Shown here piece after piece: positions 1 to 11,440 of a stretch of 64,000 bases of DNA; the stretch's first letter is position 1; every line of letters begins with the position of its first letter. The stretch is taken from assembly GCF_023278565.1 (NCBI RefSeq), contig NC_064672.1, positions 4,526,001-4,590,000 of the forward strand, read 5' to 3'. Made by a program: the position numbers and the translations under genes. This DNA is from Colletotrichum lupini (taxonomy: Eukaryota > Ascomycota > Sordariomycetes > Glomerellales > Glomerellaceae). The notes below the pieces were generated by a model that worked only from the letters and a program-made list of their open reading frames with translations, was not told the origin of the DNA and searched no databases.

Positions 1-3000
1 AGGAGTATTTGTTCTGTAGGGTGTGTCCTTGTTGCACGGTAACAACAAGCTCGTAATACGTCTCGGCCGTTCGGCTGGGGAGTTGCAATGATGCCGGGGG
101 TATTCGTCGGTTCGTTTCTTCGCCACCTCTTCCAAACGGGATGAACAGGACGAACGGCAGATCCATCGCAATGACGCTCTCAGCATCCTTTCCTGATTGA
201 CATCTGAACAGCAGAAGCTCTTTGCCGACTACGTCCGTCGTTTCCCTTCTCGGGGTTCCCAGGTGCCTCTTCGCAACATTCTCGGCGGCGGGGTGTATTG
301 TTTCTCTCCGCTGTAGACAAATGCGCACCAGCGAAACGGAAACGGGCATGGAATAGCCCTGTGATGGACGGATCTCGACTTTGCCTTCGATTCGGGGCTA
401 TATTGCGAGCAAAGAAACGTGTCAGCAAACAGCGCGCAAAGGGTACTTTGACCACATCAGCCTCCCCGACGTCATCACAGAGGGTCCAACGTACTAGCGT
501 CGCAGAAATGCCCGGGTAGCCGACCAGAAAGCTGCTGTTGGGCGGACCAGAAACCCTCACGAAGGCGGCCATACTGGCTGGATCGCCAGAGTATCCAGAA
601 TGCGTCTCTCGTCGGCGTGAAAGTGGTAATGGCGTTGGGCGGATGATGGAGGTGAGGTTCTCATGTGTGTCGGTGGGCGGCAGTCGTGCTTCCTAGGCGC
701 TGCGCGCGTTGCCGCCTGGTGGGTGTGGGGTCCAGACAGTTGAGTCCAAGCTATCGGGGACGTGCAACAGCAAGAGCAGAGCGCAAGGCCAAGCGGCGGC
801 ATTACATGAACGGATCGCAGTTGGCCGGTAGCCTGGGGTTTGGCTTCGTCGGGTCGGGCGCTGTGGGGAGTACTGCTAGCAGTGCGCGTTTCAGCGTCGA
901 GATGGGCGTTGATGGGAGTTGGCGCAAAGTCAGGTCGGAGGGGTTGGAGAAAGCGGCGCCCTGTTCCGGAGTCTGGAGATGTGACCGGCGGGCGGTTGTT
1001 GGAGAGAGTGCGGAAATGGGGGGTGGAAAAGAAGAAGAATCGAGAGCAGTGACCAGCAGAAACAAGACCTCTCAGCCCAGGCCACAAGGTCGCGCGACTT
1101 GTGTACCTCAGCAAGGTGAAGCAGCTAAACAGGGCACCTAAGTTCTGAGTGGGTGCAGCTGGGCTGATGCAGCTTATTCTCGCTTCTGCATCGATTTTCC
1201 CAAGACAAGCATAAGCAGCAGCAGCGGTCGCAACGGGAGCAGCAACACGCGAGGCTCGCTCGGTCAAATCGGGCCAGGGAAGCTCTGGGATGAGTGGTGG
1301 GTTGCGAATGGAGTCGTGCAAGTGGCACACTGAGCTTGGCGATTTGAGGGTGGACGGAGTAGACACCACAGCTTTCTCGAGGTAAGGTATCTGTACGGAG
1401 TACTCAGACGTATTGGATCCGTACAGACGTAGTAGACTGGGAGGCTGGTTGTTGGTGGAGGGGCCCGATGTGGCGGGGGGCTGTGCGGGTAGAGATGGGC
1501 ACTGCACACGGCCCTTGGTCTGTCTATGCCAACTTTGTTTTGCTGATCCGCCGTTGCTTCCGCTGTCTCGTTGTCTTGTGCCCTTTCTTCCTTTCTTCCC
1601 TTCGTTGTTCGTCTCTTCCTCGGAGTGTAAGAGGTGTTTGGGGAGTACACTCAGCTTCCCATGTGCACCAATGCACGTCGATATGGGTGTAAGATGGCAA
1701 GTCCCCTGTTGGTATTCGTGCAGTACTGACTGGCTGCTATGCTGGGCTTTGCACTGCAATGGATCAGGCTCCGAAGGCGGCAGTTTGCGCTCTGTGTGGG
1801 ATTCGCTTCACTCTCCCCTGGTGTGTCGATGTTTGTAGTGATTGGGCAGTATGCTGCTCAGCCGCTGAGCTGTGGGTTGTCTACCAGGGGGGTGAGCAGC
1901 AGAGAGATGAGAGGATCGGTACAAGGAGTATACTTGGGGGGCTTCGTGGTGGTACTGCCTCTTCCTTTGAGCCACACTTGAGATGAGTGCGTCTGTGGCA
2001 GTATGGGACTTGGAAAGCAGAGCCTGGTGTCCAAGTTGGAGGGCCAGTCGTCGTGATGGCTTGCGTGTCGGATAACGGTGTCTGAGCGGGAATCTGGGGG
2101 GATGTTTTGGTTTGGATCGGTTCCTTGACCAACAGGTGTCCAACGGCGGAGGGAACGGGAGCCAACATTGCGTCTTCCAACGAAGCTTTCTGGATCATCT
2201 GTTTTGATTCGACTCAAATTAGCGGCTGGGACCAGGAAGAGGTACTCACAAGGAAGTAGACTTAGGGAGAGATACTTACCTACCTGGAAGCCTAGAAGGG
2301 GTAGGGGTTTAAGGACTAGGTAGGGAATGATTGCTGGGACGATTGGCGCACTGGAAAGATGCGGGGAATGCCTCCAACACGATTGCAGTGTCTCGTGTAA
2401 GTTCTAGCTCTACCTTACCCTGACAGCCTGAGAGCAGAGCCTTGGCACCTATCTGGGTAGGAGCGAGAACAGAATGTGGAAAGTGGGAAGCAGATGGCTA
2501 TTTCCTGTATTCGCATACCCGGTGTTTGGGATTGAGGCCGTGGTTATTGCAAGTGCACTGGGCATCGATTTTTGTATTTTCCCATGTTTGGTAATAGAGG
2601 ATTTCTAGGCGAACACCTTCAACATGAGCAACCTAACTCAAAGCCGTACCTATACCATCCTCCCCTAGTACCTTATTCATCGATATGTAGTTTCGTATCT
2701 GAACACACGCATTTAATGTACTAAATTATTCACCAAGACCAGGACATTTCTCTTGTCAACTTCCAAGGTGCTTCCTGGCTGGTAACGTCATGAACCGAGT
2801 AAGCACTTGTGATAACGTGGAGATTAACAGCCGCGGTGGTGTTTCAATCTTTTCATGACGCGACTCGCATGTCATGAACAGCGACAAAATCTAGTCGACA
2901 TGTCTTGCTCATCGTGCTCTATTTTCGGATTACCAGTATTCGTCTTCCTCAGCTTCATCTCGCTACCGGTCTCTTCCGGTCTAGGCGAGAAAATTTCGCT

Positions 3001-4398
3001 CTGTACATAAGCACGTATAAGCTGTTCACCTGCTTCGTCTATCCGTATCATCCGTATAGCTCCTCAGCTCACCCACCCTGGAAGGCTACCTTGGGAATGG
3101 CTCCATGGTCCCTGGAAATTTGGGGGCACTGAAGCTTCGCCATGCCCTGCACAGCCCTGGGCACCCCGGACTTACGAACAACCTCAAAAGGTGTAGGGTC
3201 CATAAGAGCGGGGAGCAGGGGTGAGCTTCCCAAAAGCTGCCCGCCCGCCCCCGGGTTCCAATCACAGACGACACCGGCCCTCGGTATCGATCCGAGTTTC
3301 GAACTTCAGGACCTGACTTGCTGGCTCTGTCCCGGACCTCAGGCTCGGGTAGTCAGCACACCTTAATAATCATCAGACTGAATCTGCGGCACGGGCTCTC
3401 GATGCGTCATCTTGGGTCTGGACATGGGATGGACGAGGTTATTTTGCTTGTGATGAGGTGCTTGATGCCTCTCGGGCGGGTGTGGGTCGAGATGCACGTG
3501 CCGTCTGCCCCGAGACCTTAATCCCGCCATCACGTGCTTCCATTGCTGGATATCTCTTTGAGACTCCCACTAATGTGCCTTACGTAAGGCAGGTTGTCAT
3601 CGCCATCTTATCGCCTAATTCCGGCCTGATTACGTATTCGTCCCTTACCTTAGTCAACTTCAATCCCGCGTCGGTCTTAATTCTGTCCGCATCCTGCAAT
3701 GATGCCCACATTTGCGGACTCGCGGGGTGTTATGTAATGCGGACCTTTGTCCGCACGACTGTCCGTCAGGAGCTTGCAGCCAAGTCGACAGAGCCTAGCT
3801 GTTGAAATGTTTGGTCGTTACCTAACGACGGAACGTGGAGTACGGGTATCAGGCTCGGAAATCAAGGTGCTAGGAAGTATCGACTACATAGAACCGTATG
3901 GGAAGTGCTCAACAATGCTCTTATTCTCAAGTTGTGAGCAAAGAGCCACGATGAATTTCTGGTTCTCCAGAAGACAAAATCTACAACTACTTCTGGTGCA
4001 TCAATAGCAATCCCACCGGGAACTTGAAAGAAGGTGGGCATCGATGCCACTAAACTTTAATTCTAAAATCCAGAAATTCCCCTAGCAAATGCGGCTTTAA
4101 GGTCATTAGCTCCAGACATTCCGCATCCCATGCGGTCAGTGCGGCCGCGTCGGCCGCATCCCCATGAGACATCGTCATGTAACTAACTTCAAGACATGGG
4201 GTTGACGAAGTAAATAAATACTGGACGAAACCTCCCATCACCTCGAATTATAATCATCATCACCATCAGTCAGTTTAACAAGAACGCACAGAAGAACCAT
4301 AAACTCCAACAAACAACCTACTCCACAATCACGAAGAAGACGTATAAGTCCACAGCTACAAATCACAAGAATACACCCTTCTGTCGAAAAAAGCAACC
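1..4398. other. Gene-poor left end, no supportable gene
   Basis: I see no coding region I can defend here. The longest open frame (about 400 codons, minus strand, 557-1759) is rich in Ser, Pro, Arg and Thr. It has no recognisable domain and overlaps equally open frames on the other strand, which is typical of GC-rich non-coding fungal DNA. No tRNA or rRNA pattern was found. The last few hundred bases are the promoter and leader of the SDR gene and include a TATA-like tataag at 4343-4348, about 50 bp upstream of its ATG. Confidence 0.5.
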
Positions 4399-5544
4399 AT
4401 GTCCATCCTCGCACCCTACGCCGAACAACACAAGGACACCTCCGGTCCCAACGACAGCCGCCCCACGGGAGTCCAAATTGTTGAAGACCAAGGCCTCGTC
4501 GGAAAGTGGACCGATAAAGTCGTCATCGTCACCGGCTGCTCCCCCGGCGGCCTCGGCCCCGAAACCGCTAGGGCCTTTCACGTCGCCGGCGCCGACGTCT
4601 ACATCACCGTCCGCGACGTTGCCAAGGGCGAGGAGGTCGCCAAGGATATTCTCTCGGATGGCAAGCCCGGCAAGGTCGAGGTCATCAAGTTGGACCTCGG
4701 ATCTCTCGAGAGCGTGAGGGAGGGCGCCAAGGCGTTCTTGGCAAAGTCGGACAAGCTGAATGTCATTGTGAACAATGCTGGTATGTGATATTTGAGGAGG
4801 GGACGGGTGAAAAGGGGTCTCGGCATGAGCTAATGTAACGAGCAGGAGTCATGGCCTGCCCCAAGGGGAAGACCGTAGACGGATTCGAAACCCAATTCGG
4901 CACAAACCACCTCGGTAGGCACTTCAACTCACGATGCCAACAGAGGGGACTCCAATTCCACTAACACCCAAAATCCAGGCCACTTCCTCCTCTTCCAACT
5001 CCTCAAGTCAACCCTCCTCGCCTCCTCGACACCAACCTTCAACTCCCGCGTCATCTCCGTCTCCTCCTCGGGCCACCGCGGCGGCCGCATCCAATTCGAA
5101 GACTTCAACTTTGACCACACTGTAGAGTACCACCCCTGGGCGGGCTACGGCCAGGCCAAGCTCGCCAACATCCTCTTCGCCAACGAGCTCGACCGCCGCT
5201 ACGGCGCCCGCGGCCTCCACGCCCTCAGCCTCATGCCGGGCGGCATCGAGACGCCCCTCCAGCGCCACCAGCCCGAGATCACCGAGATGATCAAGGACCC
5301 GGCCGTCCACAAGGTCATGAAGAGCCCCGCGCAGGGGGCCGCCACCTCCGTCTGGGCTGCCGTCGCCAAGGAGTGGGAGGGCAAGGGCGGCAAGTACCTC
5401 GAGGATTGTGCCGAGGCGGAGGCGGTGAAGCCCGATGCTGGGATGCTTGCTCCGGGGTACGCGCCGGCGGCGTTTGACCCCGAGGCGGAGAAGAGGTTGT
5501 GGGTTGAGAGTTTGAAGATGGTTGGGCTCGAGGACGATCAGTGA
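4399..5544 (+). CDS. Short-chain dehydrogenase/reductase (SDR), retinol dehydrogenase/protochlorophyllide reductase-like
   Basis: A probable NAD(P)-dependent oxidoreductase of the classical SDR fold; the substrate is unknown. I read three exons, 4399-4780, 4846-4914 and 4979-5544, joined by introns of 65 and 64 nt with GTATGT...CAG and GTAGGC...CAG ends. The spliced product is 338 residues. The cofactor-binding glycine motif TGCSPGGLG lies at residues 45-53, NNAG at about 125-128 is completed exactly by the first splice, and FGTNHLGHF follows across the second splice. The catalytic Ser is in the ISVSSSGH stretch (about 176-183), with Tyr207 and Lys211 in [14 protein letters not shown] segment after the active site matches the family. 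The start sits in a good context (caaccATG). It converges on ORC6, with about 460 bp between the two stops. The family is certain; the substrate is not inferable. Confidence 0.93.
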
Positions 5545-6005
5545 TTCTTGGCCTGGGGGTGGAAAGGGGGAAGAAGTTCTTTGTGATGATGCTCATGACG
5601 ATGGTTTGAAAAAGAAGTAGCATGCACATATCGTTTATAGAATTTGAAGTTTTCACTCTGTACTTCGCGCTGCCACTGAGAACTTTGGGTATTCCAGGTT
5701 GAAATCGCGTGAACGATTCGCTTGAGAGAGTTGGGTTTACTCCGACGATCGAAGCTAGAGTTTCAGTCCTACAACATGGGCTAACAACATAGGCATGACT
5801 TTTAGGGAGCAATGAGAGGGTAGGTTGACCCCCTGGGGAGCTTCATCAGTGCTCCGTGGAGTTGTAGAAGGGCTTCCGCGAAAGGGTCGTGATAGTCACA
5901 GCAACAGTGATCGATAATAGCCTCATATGACAAAGTGCCTCCCAGTCTAGGCATTTCCCTTGGATCTTCGTCGTGGTATTTGATATCCTTCTCATCCCCC
6001 CCCCC
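5545..6005. other. Convergent 3' intergenic region
   Basis: This separates the stops of the SDR gene and ORC6. It should hold both 3' UTRs and polyadenylation sites. I see no further gene. Confidence 0.5.
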
Positions 6006-7223
6006 TTAGCCATCTACCTCCATGGCATCACCATTTTCCTCCTCCATCAAGTCTATCCTCCTCAGGATACTCTCCTTCCATATTCTATAATCCCTACGCT
6101 TCTTCTCGCTCAAGAAATCATACCGCTCCAGAAACATTGTGTCCGCCCCGCGTACAGGCGCCTTGTACGCACCCGCATTATCCCCTCCCCGACCATGGCT
6201 ATCAGCAATCACATGGCCCGCCTCAATCACATCCCCCAAACTACGATACCAATCCGCGTCCAACCATCCCCGCTCCGAGACCTCCTTCACCGCAGCATCA
6301 AAGTCCTTGCTCTTGACCGGCGCCCACCCCTCCCACGCCTCATCCTCGTCCAACCCGCGCGCATCAACTTCCTCCCTCGCCTTGGCCAAAAGCTCCAGCA
6401 CCTGCTTCCGTGCAGGGACGTAGTTCTCCCGATCCACATCCTCCCCCGTCGCCAGCTTCCGGACCTGCTGCGCCACAAAGAAATACACGGCGCCGCACAG
6501 CGCGGCCAGGTTCTCCCGCACCCAGGCGTCACGCGTCCGCAGCCCGCCGGGGACGACGACGTACTCCATGCCAGCCAGCATCGTCGGTGCCAGGTGCTTC
6601 TGGTTAGTTTCCCTGCACATGAGGCGGATCGTCGGCTGGATCCAAAAGTGGAGGCCCGACTTGTCGGACGGGTAGGCGACTTTGCCTGTGGATTTCGTCG
6701 GGGTGTTGGGGACGCTGCCGTTTGCCACCGAGTTGCCGCCGGTTCGGAACTGCGCGAGGGATCTGTCCTTTGTCGGGGTCGGGCGGTGTGGTGTCCTGAC
6801 GGGGGAGTCGACGCCGTGGCGTTGCCTGTTGCGCGGGGTGCCGTTCTTGCCTGGGGTGCGGTTGAGGGCTGTGTTGGGGAGGATGTTGTCGAGGTGGCTG
6901 TAGAGGCGCTTGTAGATTCGAGGGGGAATTGGCGGTCGGGGTTCGATTGGGGGGAGGTCTAGGCTGATTTTGAGTCTGGCAGAGTGCGTGTGTTAGTATC
7001 TCCCTCGAGCAGAAGGGGGTTGTGCTTGGGTGTGAGCTTACCTATCGCAGGCGATGTGAGCGCATGCGTATAGCCGCCCGATTTCCTCGTCTGCTTTTAA
7101 TGTGCTTGCTCGGTGTCTTGACTGTGCTAGTAAGGACCCCGCGAGTTCTACCAGGGAAGGCGGCAGAGCTAAGCCGTGAGTTGGCATCAGCGAGAGGAGC
7201 GTTTGTTCTATGGATCGATTCAT
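6006..7223 (-). CDS. ORC6: Origin recognition complex subunit 6
   Basis: Orc6 is a subunit of the nuclear ORC that marks replication origins and helps load the MCM helicase. Two exons on the minus strand, 7223-7042 and 6975-6006, are joined by a 66-nt intron (GTAAGC...CAG), giving 383 residues. The N-terminal exon has the Orc6 cyclin-box-like start (EQTLLSLMPTHG, then LPPSLVELAGSLLAQSR). It runs across the splice into RLYACAHIACDRLKISLDLP and then PPIPPRIYKRLYSHLDNILP. A low-complexity Thr/Pro-rich linker with several SP/TP sites, possible CDK targets, precedes the conserved C-terminal half. The product ends in an acidic tail. The splice restores an unbroken family pattern, so the model is well supported. 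It is divergent from the SSP120-like gene, with an 840-bp shared upstream region. Confidence 0.9.
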
Positions 7224-8063
7224 TGTGAGGAGTGAGATTGTATAGGTTGAAGAACTTTTGGCGCAAGACGCGTCGAGGCGCGTAGGAGCTGGATATCAGC
7301 CCTGAGACTCTTGGCACGCTGCTTTATGCGCGGCTGCCTCAATTGGTGTTCGCTGCGTTTCTCTTTTCTTCCTATGCTGGCGGGCAAGGTCGGAGTTGGT
7401 TCTTGGCGTCAAGTGTCAAGCTGGAGAAGAAAAGGGTTCGGGAGCTGAGGTGGTGTTGAGAATGGGTTTGTTGCGTCACCGAGGCACCCAAGCTTAATTG
7501 GCACGCCGCGACCCCGGGTCTAGAATGTTTAAGCCCCGTGGCCCCCCCGCGGGCCCCTGTCAATCGCCGATCTGTGCGTCTGCCGCTCCCCAAAGGCTAA
7601 GTAAGGGACGGAAGTGTGGGAGTGTATGAGGCTCCGAAGGCAATCCCCTGAATTGGCCATGGCGGAACGCCACCTGTTCCTGTGAATATTCCCATTCCCC
7701 CGTTCCTGGTTCTCCATTCCCCATTCCAGTCCACCGTGTTCTCCTTAGCAATCCGACACCGCAAAGTTCCCGCCTTGGCCTAGCTATTTTTCAGCCTTTT
7801 TTTTTTCTTAATTGAACCTTGATTTAAGTTAGGTACTTAGATACCGTACCCATCGATCTGCCCCCCAAAAACCTTCCATTGGTGGCTCTTTGTTCAACTT
7901 CAGCGGCGCCTAGCTCCCATTGTGTACCTCATTCAAGAGTGTCTGACCTTTTGTCTGCAATTGTTACACGTGTCGTCAACGATCAGCAAACTTGCGTCTC
8001 CATCTCGTTAACACGGAAAGCAAACTCCCAATCCGACAAGTACCTCCAGCGATCATACCCGCG
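7224..8063. promoter_or_regulatory. Shared upstream region of ORC6 (-) and SSP120-like gene (+)
   Basis: This divergent intergenic region holds a T-rich run near 7797-7808 and a pyrimidine-rich stretch before the downstream ATG, as is usual in fungal promoters. No specific operator is recognised. Confidence 0.4.
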
Positions 8064-8831
8064 ATGCACACCGTATACCTCGCCGCTCTGGCACTCGCCA
8101 GCCGCGCTCTCGCCCACGGCGGCGGCGACCACAGCCAGAAACCCATAGTCGATGAAAACGCCGATTGGATGACGAAGCACATGGCTGGTATGCAAGAGTT
8201 ACAGAATCCTAGAGATATCCGAAAAAGTATATGCGCGACTGGGTTTGCTGACTGATAATTCTTCCGTCCATCTACAGAGGAGCACCACATGGAAGGCTGG
8301 GACTCGGCCTCCTTCTTCACCCTGCACGACTACAATAGCGACGGCGTCTGGCAAGGCGACGAGATCCTCCGCACATACGGCCTCTTTGACGAGACGAATC
8401 ACCACGTCTCCGAGGAGAAGCGCTTCGACATCCTCCACGACCTCATGGAGCTGCTTGATACGAACCACGACGGCAACGTCAACCGCTCCGAGTGGGACGC
8501 CTTCATCGCCAGCGGCAAGACGCTTCCCGACGTCGGCATGGGTCCGGGACACCACGGTGACGACGAGTACGAGTACGAGATTCACCACTGGGAGAAGTAA
8601 GTCATTTGCTGCGGTCCCAATCAACATAGAGGAAGAATAAGGAGCTGACGGGAACCCGCCTCATCTAGGTACCATGACGAAAACACCAAGCTCGAAGACC
8701 TAACCCACCCCGAAGATATCGAACATTTCAAGAAGCATGAGGCGATGGAGGACGCGCAGGATAGGCAAGAGCAGCTCGACCACATGGCCGTCGTGGAGGA
8801 GAACATTCCGCAAAAGTTCCGTCGGTCATAG
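8064..8831 (+). CDS. SSP120/nucleobindin-like secretory-pathway EF-hand protein
   Basis: A probable calcium-binding luminal protein of the early secretory pathway, similar to yeast Ssp120 and animal nucleobindins. Three exons, 8064-8187, 8278-8596 and 8669-8831, with introns of 90 and 72 nt, give 201 residues. A signal peptide is evident at residues 1-17 (MHTVYLAALALASRALA), followed by a His/Gly-rich segment. Two canonical EF-hand loops are visible: residues 59-70 (Asp59, Asn61, Asp63, Gly64, Glu70) and 102-113 (Asp102, Asn104, Asp106, Gly107, Glu113). Between the second loop and the C-terminus is an acidic, His-rich stretch, then a charged helix (EDIEHFKKHEAMEDAQDRQE). There is no HDEL-type retention signal at the end. 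Convergent with TRM12, with stops 98 bp apart, so the 3' UTRs probably overlap. Confidence 0.85.
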
Positions 8832-8929
8832 CCGCTTCGGATCCTTCTGGGCCGGGGCCGGGGATGATGAATACATAAGGCAGGACAGGATATGACGACG
8901 TCGACGAGAAAGAGAGATTCATGAAACGA

Positions 8930-10315
8930 TCATGTAACACTACTAGATCTTGTAATATGTACATCAAAGACGCAGTGCCATACATCGGGCGCGTACGTCT
9001 TGACTAATTCGACATGCTCGACCGTCGCGGCTCGCCCGCCGCCGTTTGCCGTTTCCGCCCAACCGTCGTAAAGGCGTTGGATCTGTGCGCGCCGCGATTC
9101 AATCTCATGGACGCCGACGTTCTCGTGGAGATGGAGCCAGCAGTCGTTCTCGCACCCCGCGGTGATGTCCCAGGCCGGTCGCCACGTAGGCTCGCTGGTG
9201 GGGAGAAGGCCGCCGTTGATATGTAGGATGTCGACTGCCGTGCCCGACGCCCGCATATCGCCTATCCTAGGCCTGGCTTGCTGGTTATCCTGGAGGAAGA
9301 TTGTGATTTGCTCGTCGCCCGTGAAGAGTCGTGCAGCTGGTAGATTCATGTCTTTTCCTTGGACAACTTTGACTCGCCAGCCATTGGCAACGGCACCGCG
9401 GCGGAGCGCTTCGACGCTCCATGGGTTGAGTTCCCAGCAGACGACCTTCAGTCCCAGCTTTGCGTAGGAGAAGGTGAAGTAGCCGATGCCTGCGTACATG
9501 TCCACCGCCCAATAGTTCTTGAGAGCAGGTGCTAGTACTTGACGGCGAGGAAACGTGGTGTCTGGACTGGCTTGGCTATGAAAGTCGAGGAGGCGCGTCT
9601 TCTCTTTGATGTTACCCCGGCTGAACATGGTCCATCGAGGAGCCCATGTTTGATGTATGCCGTTTTGCTTGGTCGACACCCAGAAAGCTCCCTCAAAATC
9701 TTGGGGCGAGGGGTTGGCGGGGTTATTGGAGGGGCCAAAGTCGCCATGGAGGATCTTGAGCCCGCTTGGTGTTCGCAGGATGTTCTCGTTCTTTTCCAAA
9801 GCCGAACCATACGAACCTGTGTCTGTTTGTAGAGGGATGCCTTCATTGACGGCGAGATGCGTCAGAGTTGTTGAGCCGGTCTTGGAGACGTCTCGAAGGA
9901 TTGTTTCCCACAGGTGATGGATTTCATCTTCGCTGACGTCTGGGTGGTTGAGGATGATTGGCCATGAGCCCTTGCTGAAACTTCCACTAGGGAGTAACAG
10001 CATGGGCTCATAGACTGTGAAGCGTTTGGGTGTGTGCTGGTTGAGGAGAGTCTCAAGCTCGTCTTGGCTTTGCCATGGTTGAGTTTGTGGCGGTAATGAG
10101 ATGAGCCAAGCTCTAGTGGCTGCGGATATTGTGTTTTCAGGCTTGGGTTTTTTACCTCGCGATTTCCCCTTCCCATCGGCCATCATGACTTTGATTTGTG
10201 GTTGGAAGTTGTCTAAAGCGAAGTAAGAATACCCTTGGACATTGAAGATCGTGTAATCCTTCACTGAGTGCAGAATGCGACCAAAATCTTTGGTGTTGCG
10301 ACTCTGTTGGGGCAT
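8930..10315 (-). CDS. TRM12: tRNA wybutosine-synthesizing protein 2 (TYW2/TRM12)
   Basis: TYW2 transfers the 3-amino-3-carboxypropyl group of S-adenosylmethionine to 4-demethylwyosine at G37 of tRNA-Phe, a step in wybutosine synthesis. One uninterrupted frame gives 461 residues. The family signature MFSRGNIKEKTRLL is at about 230-243. The Rossmann-fold AdoMet motif VDMYAGIGYF follows at 271-280 and CWELNPWSVEALRRG at 293-307, all typical of the Trm5/Tyw2 class I methyltransferase-like fold. The first 43 residues do not look like the family, and ATG codons at 10186 and 10183 (before ADGKGKSRGKKPK) are plausible true starts, giving 418 or 417 residues. The gene is divergent from RPR2, with only 196 bp between the outermost ATGs. 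The identification is strong; the start is uncertain. Confidence 0.88.
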   Translation of the reverse strand: MPQQSRNTKDFGRILHSVKDYTIFNVQGYSYFALDNFQPQIKVMMADGKGKSRGKKPKPENTISAATRAWLISLPPQTQPWQSQDELETLLNQHTPKRFTVYEPMLLLPSGSFSKGSWPIILNHPDVSEDEIHHLWETILRDVSKTGSTTLTHLAVNEGIPLQTDTGSYGSALEKNENILRTPSGLKILHGDFGPSNNPANPSPQDFEGAFWVSTKQNGIHQTWAPRWTMFSRGNIKEKTRLLDFHSQASPDTTFPRRQVLAPALKNYWAVDMYAGIGYFTFSYAKLGLKVVCWELNPWSVEALRRGAVANGWRVKVVQGKDMNLPAARLFTGDEQITIFLQDNQQARPRIGDMRASGTAVDILHINGGLLPTSEPTWRPAWDITAGCENDCWLHLHENVGVHEIESRRAQIQRLYDGWAETANGGGRAATVEHVELVKTYAPDVWHCVFDVHITRSSSVT

Positions 10316-10511
10316 CAGACTACTTTACAGGGGTCACCACGGCTGCCACCTTGAGGACTGCGCAGAGTACCTAAGTGCTTTGGGAGTGGGGTACCGTCAA
10401 CCAAACAACCCAAAACCAGCGTACCATACGTTAGGACTCACTTACTCTGTTTTCTTATCGTCACCTTCATTTTTTCTTCCAAACCAAGTTCCTGAGGATC
10501 TCAGTAAGAGG

Positions 10512-11099
10512 ATGGACGCCTCAAATTTGCCAGCGCATTTGAGCTATCTTAATGATGCTGCTCATCTCCTCAGGGCGTCCGCCCCCGAGACCTCAGCGTA
10601 CCTGATGAGCCACCATAACGAGCTCATGTTCATCAACGACGTAGAGCAGAACGACGTTCAACGACAACACATCTGCGGCGCCTGCGGTAACATCATGGTT
10701 CCCGGTCAGGGCACTACGCTCAAGCTCGAGACCGAAAAGGCACTGAAGAGGAAGAGACGTAGTGTCACGACTCAAGCATCAAAGACGAAGCTCGAACCTC
10801 AGCAGCGGTCTGGCACGCGAAAGCTTTTCAGCTGTGGGAAGTGCAGCCGCATCACCAAGATTTCGTTCCCTGCGCCGCCACCGGCCGTGAGACGCCGGGC
10901 CAAAATTGAGCACCGGTCCGCGGCGAAGACGCAACAAGCCACTGTGGCCGAGGCAGCTAAACCGGCCACGTCCAATTCTAGCAGCAAGAAGCGTGCGAAG
11001 AACCGCAAGGCAGGGCTGCAGGCTCTTCTTAGCCAAGCCAAGACCTCTTCTTTGGGGGCCAGAAGTCTGAGTCTTGCTGATTTTGGTCGACTGGGCTGA
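10512..11099 (+). CDS. RPR2: RNase P/MRP subunit, Rpr2/Rpp21/Snm1 family
   Basis: A zinc-ribbon protein of 195 residues expected in nuclear RNase P (5' maturation of tRNA) or the related RNase MRP. The helical N-terminus (LSYLNDAAHLLRA, then LMSHHNELMFINDVEQ) leads to two CxxC pairs: Cys55/Cys58 (ICGACGN) and Cys108/Cys111 (SCGKCSR). The intervening basic segment is KALKRKRRS. This is the order seen in Rpr2/Rpp21/Snm1 proteins. The C-terminal tail is Lys/Ala-rich and basic, consistent with RNA binding. The open frame extends upstream into the TRM12 coding region, but the ATG at 10512, just before the conserved part, is the sensible start. Whether it is the RNase P (Rpr2) or MRP (Snm1) member cannot be told from this sequence. 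Confidence 0.82.
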   Translation: MDASNLPAHLSYLNDAAHLLRASAPETSAYLMSHHNELMFINDVEQNDVQRQHICGACGNIMVPGQGTTLKLETEKALKRKRRSVTTQASKTKLEPQQRSGTRKLFSCGKCSRITKISFPAPPPAVRRRAKIEHRSAAKTQQATVAEAAKPATSNSSSKKRAKNRKAGLQALLSQAKTSSLGARSLSLADFGRLG

Positions 11100-11440
11100 A
11101 AAAGGCCTTGTCTATATAGCATTCGCTTCACGAGGCTCACGACATCTGGCCTCTTAGCTAAGATATGGCATCCAGCTCCGTGGTCCTCTATCGGTGGCGG
11201 CCATGACAAACCAGCCAGCGGGCGGGCTATTCTCGGGAATATTCTCGAAGGTTTCCTGCCTTGGGAAGAACCCAGGGACCCGCTCAATGACACACATCGG
11301 TGCCCGGCCTGCAGGGCCTGCAGCTGCGATTGCCCCTCCAAAAATTTCAAGACCCCGCCATCGCCATCCCACCGAGTTAATCTTGGATCCCCCGCGACCC
11401 CGATAACAAAAACCCGACAACGAGACCCCGTCGTTGCGCA

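Noticed and set aside
557..1759. 400-codon minus-strand open frame
   Set aside because: Low-complexity composition, no domain, equally long open frames on the other strand, no splice-supported extension; probably chance in GC-rich DNA.
5973..6962. 329-codon + strand open frame
   Set aside because: It is the antisense shadow of ORC6, whose two-exon minus-strand model gives a recognisable protein.
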